DNA of 28,407 bases, taken from NCBI GenBank assembly GCA_036897625.1, contig JAYMTA010000456.1:1-28407 (forward strand). The letters run 5' to 3'. A program made the translations under genes and the position numbers. Each line of letters begins with the position of its first letter. Position 1 is the first letter of the stretch. Under the pieces are notes generated by a model, which was not told the DNA's origin, did no database searches, and saw only the letters and a program-made list of their open reading frames with translations. The DNA is from Pelargonium cotyledonis (lineage: Eukaryota; Streptophyta; Magnoliopsida; Geraniales; Geraniaceae). This document shows positions 21,431-28,407 of the stretch, one piece after another.

Positions 21431-24400
21431 TTATCTCTGTTTACGAACATACCTTGTCGCGACACCCTTATCAGGTTTTCGGGTCTTGGATCTCATGGGA
21501 ACAGGACCAACACTTGAAGACTTCACGGATCCAGCTGCATTTTCCGGCTTGGATGAGAAGGATGCTGCTAGCTGACAACCGTCCTGCGTCTCTGGGTCCG
21601 AGGATAGGACCAAATTCACATGATCTGCTGCAATGGCTTCTTTCCATCCTACACAAGGCCAATTGAGTTTAAATATACAGAATAAATAAAGTAAAGGTGG
21701 CAATTCTGATTTTGGATCGGGTTTGTTCAGAGTCGGACTGACAAAGAGTGATCTGAATCCGATCCGAAAGAGGTTCGGATTGGATCGAAATTGTTCTGAT
21801 CAGATCAGATCATATTTTGGATTTTCGGTGTAAATGAGTGGATTCATGCAAATTTGTCCATTCCATGTTTTTGCAGGATAAATCCGATCCAATCTGAAAA
21901 TTGATCGGATTGGTTTTAAGTCAGCTTGAATTTTGGATGCCTGTGGATTTAGATCCAAATTGCAAGCTCTGGTTAACTGAAAAATATAAACAAATTGTGA
22001 TAGTACTTACGGTGTGCAAGGAATGCTTTTGCTTTAGAGCTGGATAGCTCCTCTGATCTACCTTCGGGAAAACGGTTCAAAGTATTCTCAACCTCGTGAT
22101 AATCATCAACCAGGGTCTGGTCATCACCTTTTCCAACAATGGCCTCCACGTCAGATTCTCTATTGTCACCCAATTCAGAGTCTCTATGTCCACTTTGAAC
22201 TGACATTGGACCACTGGTTTCATGGCGACTCACAGGCCTCCAATGCTTACCTAATGATCGATTTGTGCTGCCCGGAACAGAATCTTGTTTGGTTGGCTTC
22301 GGCAGAAGATGACTCTTCTTTGGCATTTGGTAGCAATAATCCTGGGATCCAGGCAGATCAATCTCTTGCCGAATACCAGTAGGACCAAGTGCAACAGGTA
22401 TTGAGCCAACAATAAAAACCTCGCATTTCTTATTTTGCTCTGGTTGATTTGCCATCTCTTTCTGTACTCTAATTTTTGAACTCTCCCCATCAAAATCTGG
22501 TTTGGGTTTTGGACTCCATACTTTATTGACATTGGCTATGGGAGCAACCCTTGATTCCCTGTGGGTTCCATGCTTTTGCACAGCTCCGAGCTTTGGTGCT
22601 TGAGAAATCTGGGCTCCATGGAAGCCTACATTGGTTACACCTCGTTGTGATCTTGCCGGTACCTGCCTTCGAGGAACTGTATCCTGACGACCAGTTACTA
22701 ACGAAGTTCCTCTTCTGACATTTTGTGTATTTCCTGGCTCAGCATGTCCACCATCAGACCCTGAAGGAGCATAAGCAACCACATCTTCATTTGGTTCACA
22801 AGATGCAGGGGCCTGATTTAGCCGTGGGTCTTGAGGATGTGAATCAGAACGAGATACATCTAAAGGACTGGGTGTTTCTGCTGAAGGGTCAGCCTTCGAC
22901 ATATCAACAGTGCTCTCCTTCACCTCTACATTTGCCCTATCTTCTTTCTGCTTGAGCCTTTTCTGTTCTTTCTGCCTCTGAGGAGTCTGTTTAATCCCGG
23001 GCTCGGAACAACCAAAACCCAAGGGAGCTTCTGCAGCCACGTCTTCATCCGAGTTTGAAACTTGAATGGGTACTGGATCTGGTTGTGTGTCTCGAGGGTG
23101 TGAATCAGAACTAGATACATCCGAAGGACCGGCTGTCTCTGCTGCAGGCACATTTGTCTGCATATCAACAGGGCCCTCCTTAACCTCAGCCTTTACTTTC
23201 CCTTCTTTCTTCTTGAGTTTTCTCTGTGGTTTCGTTTTTTTGCTTTGACCAGTATTGTGCATGCCTTTACCACTAAATCAGAGTTCACCAAGGTAAATTA
23301 GCTCTAAGAATATGATAACACAATTTCATTGAGATCTGTTGACTTGTTGTAAATAAAATAAATGAACTTAACACAGATGCGGTATGATCTTGAAATTCTA
23401 TAATAATGGAAACAGCACCCCTAGTCGCTATCTCTATATCTAGGTTACGCGTACGTTTTACAGGATATGCCTCATATACTGCTTTTGGGCAACCCTCTCA
23501 ACAACTAAGAGATCCATTAGAGGAACACGGGGACTAGTTTAAGTAACAGGCCTCCTAAGCAACTGAGAAGTAAGCCTTTTTGCCTATTATCATTTAATTA
23601 AGATTAAAGGAACTCATTGGCATATGCACAATAGGACATTAATTGGGACACTAATTGAGAAATGACAACAAAGAAATGTTACAAATAGTTAAACATTCAT
23701 AGTCACAATGTACCTTTCCTTAGCTGCAACTTCCTCCAAGAGCAATGATTCCTGCGCTTCCATAGCTTCAAGATCTTTGTGATCATGCCATGCTTTGATC
23801 TGGAAAAAAAGTATTAATTATGTAAGCTTTTAGTCCACCAATGTTCCTCAAGAAGACAAGAACCATTACTCTTTCTATAAATACATAGATAAGAGGGCAT
23901 AAGACCACAGGCAAAAATAGTGAGCACAGGTCTTCACATATAGTACCAGCAAACTGTCCCATCAGATAGAAAATGGCCATAATTTTTTTTAACCATATAC
24001 TGATGTACCAAAAGAAAATAATATACAGAATTTTTTTCTGATGACAAAGTAGCAAGTAAATAGGAATACCAATTTCTTTTCCACCAGGAAGCTAGTGCAA
24101 GCAACTACGTTCTTCTCAAGATCCAACTTTCCAGCTTCCCCGTCAAATACATATTTTTGCACTGACTCAGCTTTTCCACATAAGAATGTTTTTTCACTTG
24201 CATCATCAAGGATGCTGAATAGCTTCTCAGACGGAATTCGCTCATGGAATTCACCTAGGATAATACCCTGAAACGCAATAATGTCAACAATATCTACACA
24301 AAAAGTGGTGACCTAAGACTAATAAGTTGTAAAGGGTAAAAACATAAAAACAATGATTTCCTATTACCAAAAGAGCAGAACCAGCCTTCGCGCAAGATTG

Positions 24401-26440
24401 TGGCAGAGAAGAAAATCCTTGTTTCTTAACAAGTGATGTCAACGATGTTATAATTGAAGATCCACCGACTTCCTATAAGGTGAAGATAATTAGAAATATC
24501 TAAACATGATAGAGAAGGAACAAATATTAGAATAAGTGAAAACTAAGTTGTTTTTGTCTCTCTTTTTTTGGCACACTCATAGTAGAATACTCAAACATTG
24601 ATACAAAATACAGACTATATATTATCACTCCACATATCAGCTATAATTCTAGCCTGTGCGAATCCAATAGATACACAAATTATACACCATTTAACTAAGC
24701 TCACAACTCATTATCACTATCTCGTTGCACAACTGGAACAAGTGAACAAGGTATATAAAAAGCCGATGAGCCGGCGATAACAATTTTGCAGCTTCCCAGA
24801 AGAATAAAAAGTTCCACAACTACTTCAATACAGGAAGTATAAAAATTAACATTCGTAGCATCATGAAGCATACAAGGTATCAAAATAATGGATGCAAAAG
24901 TTCATCTCAATATTGATCCCTTCCTCTTTCCTTTATCGGTCCTTTAACATAGGCCCAACAGCAATCGTTAAGAATTATTAGAGCAGAACCTTTTTGGGGA
25001 ATTTAATGATTCGAATCCTTTTGAGGAGTTCAATCTTAAAATGATTTCCTATCAGGGGCTTCTAGGCAAGCCCGATTAAATTATGTAATGCATTAATAGC
25101 ATGCAAACTATAGAGTATAGTGTTTACTTAAATAGATGGACACAGAAGGCATAGAAAGTTACAGACATGTGTGAAGACAATGGTTTTACCTCCAATGTAG
25201 CATTCTCAAAGGACACAGTTTCTTTTGCCTTATCCAAGGAGAGCTGCATAGTACAAACTATAAGCATAGCACTAAAAGTGGGTAGCCGTCAATTAAACAG
25301 ACTCAAGAATATATTACCTCATCCCAGAATGTTCTTAACTTGTCCCTATCTACAGAAGAATCCTACAAAACATGATACAACATCAAACATTGTTGGAGAA
25401 GCAAATTATCAAAGGAAAAATAAAACCAACACAAATAGCTACAAACAATGCATAAAATGTTCATAAGAGATAAATATATTCCAGATAACAATATTTCAAA
25501 ATAGAAATAAATAACCTTGAAATTGAATAAGTAAAAAGCATGCTTATTTTCTAGATAACCATGAACCTTACAAGCTTTCTAGGCCGATGATCAACACGAA
25601 TGTGTCTTCTGTGGTTAACAGGTGAACAAAATTCTCGGGAACACTTGTCACACTTCTGCATCTGCACCTTCAGAGGAGAAAGCAATGGCCAACCTGGGAG
25701 ATCTACCGAGAGTGGTGAGAACAATAAATCAAAATGCATCACTTCCACATTAAGCTATTAGCAACAGCCCAAGCAACAATAGTCTCCCTGCCATACATTT
25801 TTTTAGATTCACTGTTGGCCTTAGCAGCAGCTTGAGCAAAGCAACAACAGTCTCAGGATTTCGAGCAGCTGCATATGTTCAGAGGCATGCTTTGTTTCCT
25901 TCACTGGAAGCTCAACACTTCTTACAAAGTGAATAACATTCCTTAACCTCTATAAACAATCTACAAATGGTTCATGAGAATTTCACTCTTGCATTTTCAC
26001 AAGAGTCTTCTTGTATATATATTGATATGTTTATAGATTGCAACATAAGATGATAAAAATTACAGTTGAAGATAAAGATCAAAACTTCTAAACCAATATT
26101 ACTCTATAACTCGAAGTGATCCTAATCACATGGGCCAATTAGCAAGATATTATCTGGTTTGACTATTACCTCAGATGCAAATATACTGAGATCTTTGGAA
26201 TATTATGTAACACTCCTATCATAAATTTTAATCTTAAACATGAGAAGATTTGCGAGTACCTGGCTGATCTAAAGCATGGAGTAATTGTATCCATTGCACC
26301 GGGCTCTCTCCGGCTCTCGAAAAAGAAAGAAAAGGCTCTTTACCAATTGCTTGTCTGATGATAGAGTCTAGGGAGTCATTTCCTTCATTTGATTTCATTG
26401 CAACTTGGGTGTTAGAGGACTTGAGCTTAGCAACTGACAT
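21431..26440 (-). CDS. Plant protein with a single C2H2 zinc finger, function unknown, 9 coding exons
   Basis: Coding exons: 26440-26260, 25702-25572, 25362-25318, 25243-25190, 24472-24368, 24267-24070, 23799-23714, 23272-22011 and 21648-21431. They total 2280 nt, or 759 residues, with phases consistent throughout. The conserved N-terminus has [20 protein letters not shown], then PGWPLL, then one finger C78-x2-C81-x12-H94-x4-H99. A conserved middle follows ([42 protein letters not shown]), then the charged [17 protein letters not shown] segment with coiled-coil character. A long low-complexity exon (22011-23272) is rich in Lys, Glu, Ser and Pro and holds an internal duplication. The tail reads [16 protein letters not shown] and ends [15 protein letters not shown]. 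Orthologues appear across plants as far as I recall, but I know of no assigned function. A nuclear nucleic-acid or protein-binding role is only inferred from the finger. Confidence 0.9.
21688..21985 (+). mobile_element. hAT-like non-autonomous element in the last intron
   Basis: The element starts at aaaggtggcaattctgattt and carries repeated ggatcgg, gatccgatcc and gatcagatcagatcat runs typical of plant hAT-type MITEs. It ends near gatccaaattgcaagctc, a loose inverted match to the start. It takes up most of the 362-bp intron 21649-22010. There is no coding capacity. Confidence 0.5.
22720..23214 (-). repeat. Intragenic tandem duplication within the zinc-finger gene
   Basis: Two direct copies, 23214-22978 and 22956-22720, each encode about 79 residues, offset by 86-88 codons. 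Shared blocks include EVKE, VDM, AET, DVSxSDSHP, NEDV/DEDV and EPG, each preceded by a KxKE-rich stretch. The DNA also aligns visibly (gaatcagaac.agatacatc; acatatcaacag). The reading frame is kept, so the duplication lengthened the protein. Confidence 0.85.
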
Positions 26441-28375
26441 CTACGCACACACAGAATCTTCAGACCAACCACTTTATGGGGTGCCGCTGTCCAGAGAAAA
26501 AAGAAAATTAAAAGGCCGCAAACACAATGCAAGACTATTGGCCCTGCCACTGATCTTAACAGTCCATCTGAAACATCAACATGTTATCCAAAGTTCGGGT
26601 CGCACATATATTGTTTTTGTCACAAGAATCAGTGAAAATGAGATTCAATTAGGTTCTCATGCAACATCCTTTTAGATAATAATAAATAAATAAATAAATC
26701 ATTTTATAGCAAAAAATTGTTGTTTAGATTTTTTACATTCATGTTCTAAAAGTATTACTTTTATCATTATAATGCAGTTCAATTCTGCATACAAAGAGTA
26801 CTGGAGACACAAATATAATGCACGTCTATATTCAGTAATGGTTAGAAACATTGATGCATCAATGCAAGTGAATCTATATATCTGTGTGTGTGTTATCTAA
26901 GTTTCCAAGTCAACAATTTAAGGATTTGCTTGACATCCAGAGTTGTTTCCAGGTCAGGGGCATAACTTCAATACTTCAAAATTCCAACACAACTCAAACA
27001 ACCATTTTCCTGTGCCTAGAAAGGTATTGCATCCAACACTGTGATGTTAATGATCACACTTACCACCACAAATTTATCTTCTGCGACACATTACATAGCA
27101 ACTAATAACATGATAATGATACAAATTATATCAAGACAGGCAATGCAAGAAACAAGTAAATTAGAATTTCTGATAGTTAAATATAAGAATTCTACAAGGA
27201 AAAATATTCCACTGAAACAAATGTAGACAGGTAAAAAACAATAATGAACAAACATTAAATCAAATCTACCTTGAGTGAATTGACTATTGTAGAAGATACA
27301 TAGGACATGAAAATGAATTTAGAAACAGAATCCTATTTAGAAAAAGATAGGGTGATTCGGTTTCCATGAGAAACATAAATGCAAAGACTAAATAAGGATA
27401 CACATTTGTCCATAAACAAATCAACGGCATTACTTTTACCACTTGCCACCCAAAACAAAAATTGAATAATGCGAAAAAAAACTTAATTAGGCAGATCAAA
27501 AAACAATAAAATTCACCAAATCCTATTTGGAATTACATAGAGCGTTTCTATTTCCATAGGAGACATACATGTGAAAGCCTAAACAAGCAAATGCATTAAT
27601 TAATTAACAAATTTGCACTAGAGTTGCTTCACCGATTGCCACCGAAAACAAAATGACCGTTGAAGCTCACAACATAAACATTAATGAATGTGACAACAAA
27701 ACTCTAGTAGACCAAAACTGAATAAAATTCACAAATACTATTCAAGACACAATAAGGATTTAATTTCCACAAAGAGGCAAATGCAAATCGACAAATCCCA
27801 ATAAGTAAATGCATTTATCAATTTACATAAGTACTAGAATTGCTTCAGCATTTGCACCCAAACAAAATGAAACTGAATATCGCAACAAAATAGATTGAAG
27901 AATGTGTTAAAGGAAACTCCAGCAAATCAAAACTCAATAAAATTCCCATCAGATCACCAGAAACATGCAGTTCCACAACTGAAATGGTCTTTTTCGGAGG
28001 ATCTAAAAGGAAAATACGAAATTAAGAATCTCTTTCAAGCCTCATTCAACTATTAAACTCAGTTTAGGTCACCTTTCACTTTCAGCATCAACAAAAATAG
28101 AAAAGCACAAACCAAAAATATTCTATCATTATCTCACTTTCAAGAGTTTCACCAGTCGCCAAAGAGAGCAATAATTAGAATCACAGAGATCGATTCAAAA
28201 AATGCAAATTCAATTAATGGGAGAGGAACAAAAAAATAAAGCATAGCAGAGCTTTTAGGGCTTATAGTGATGTGATCTGTAATGAATACAAGATATATAA
28301 CCTAAACATAAACATAGAAATACATGAGAAGTAGATATACGAATAGACTTAGAGTGGAGTGATTGGTTAACGTAC
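26441..28375 (-). other. Predicted 5'UTR intron of the zinc-finger gene
   Basis: The start ATG at 26440 is immediately preceded by a strong acceptor, TGTGTGTGCGTAG. A donor CACTG then GTACGTT lies at 28376/28375. The interval shows no recognisable coding exon and contains the three-copy repeat at 27330-27949. Inferred from splice motifs. Confidence 0.6.
27330..27949. repeat. Three diverged tandem copies of a ~190-215-bp unit
   Basis: Copies lie at 27330-27519, 27520-27734 and 27735 to about 27949. Each begins atcctattt or atactattc, then a ttccat/ttccac tract, a run with aaatgca, a block like actagagttgcttcaccgat/gcatttgcaccca followed by aaaacaaaat, and each closes with caataaaattc or gaataaaattc. 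The copies differ by many substitutions and indels, so this is an old local amplification within the leader intron. Confidence 0.7.
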
Positions 28376-28407
28376 CAGTGGCGGATCACGAAAACGCTAT
28401 CAGTAAG
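28376..28407 (-). other. Predicted 5'UTR exon end of the zinc-finger gene (truncated by window)
   Basis: The last 32 bases, read on the minus strand, contain no ATG and end at a good donor (CACTG then GTACGTT). They fit the end of a leader exon spliced to the acceptor before 26440. The rest and the promoter lie beyond the window. Confidence 0.45.

Noticed and set aside
1-28407. CRISPR arrays, rRNA, tRNA genes, operons or phage-like modules
   Set aside because: None were seen; the tandem repeats have no regular repeat-spacer pattern and the genes are intron-containing plant genes.

Overview
This is nuclear genomic DNA from a land plant, most likely a eudicot. It is AT-rich, with long intergenic regions, many short GT-AG introns and low-copy transposon remnants. 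The four gene models match plant-specific or plant-type families. I cannot name the species from the sequence. No bacterial, organellar, viral or CRISPR signature is visible.

All four protein-coding genes lie on the minus strand, so they read from high to low coordinates. (1) Positions 1-2400, with a 5' leader near 6313-6450, hold the N-terminal half of a PUB4-type U-box/ARM E3 ubiquitin ligase; the ARM-repeat part lies beyond position 1. (2) Positions 8579-13245 hold a complete 12-exon, membrane-anchored pepsin-type (A1) aspartic protease of 645 residues. (3) Positions 14404-17191 hold a complete 4-exon NRAMP3/4-class metal transporter of 509 residues, with a clear TATA box and a G-box upstream. 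(4) Positions 21431-26440 hold a complete 9-coding-exon gene for a poorly characterised plant protein with one C2H2 zinc finger (759 residues). Its 5'UTR donor is visible at the right edge of the window. I built the splice models by hand. At every junction the codon phase adds up, and the joined proteins read like known families across the joins.

The genes do not form a pathway; they are ordinary neighbours on a plant chromosome. Non-coding stretches hold a recent 151/139-bp tandem duplication in PUB4 intron 2, a duplicated ~0.4-kb element with a GA microsatellite in the PUB4 leader intron, hAT-like MITE remnants in two introns and one intergenic site, a LINE-like poly(A) end, an isolated cluster of G-box and RY motifs, and a three-copy diverged tandem repeat in the leader intron of the zinc-finger gene.

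The most interesting coding observation is in the NRAMP. Its helix-3 segment, nearly invariant in this family (D-I-Q-E-V-I-G-S-A-I-A in plant and animal relatives as I remember them), reads E-I-Q-G-V-I-G-R-G-I-A here. The conserved Glu tied to proton and metal coupling is therefore replaced by Gly, while the metal-site motifs DPGN and MPHN are intact. I found no convincing new multi-gene system.
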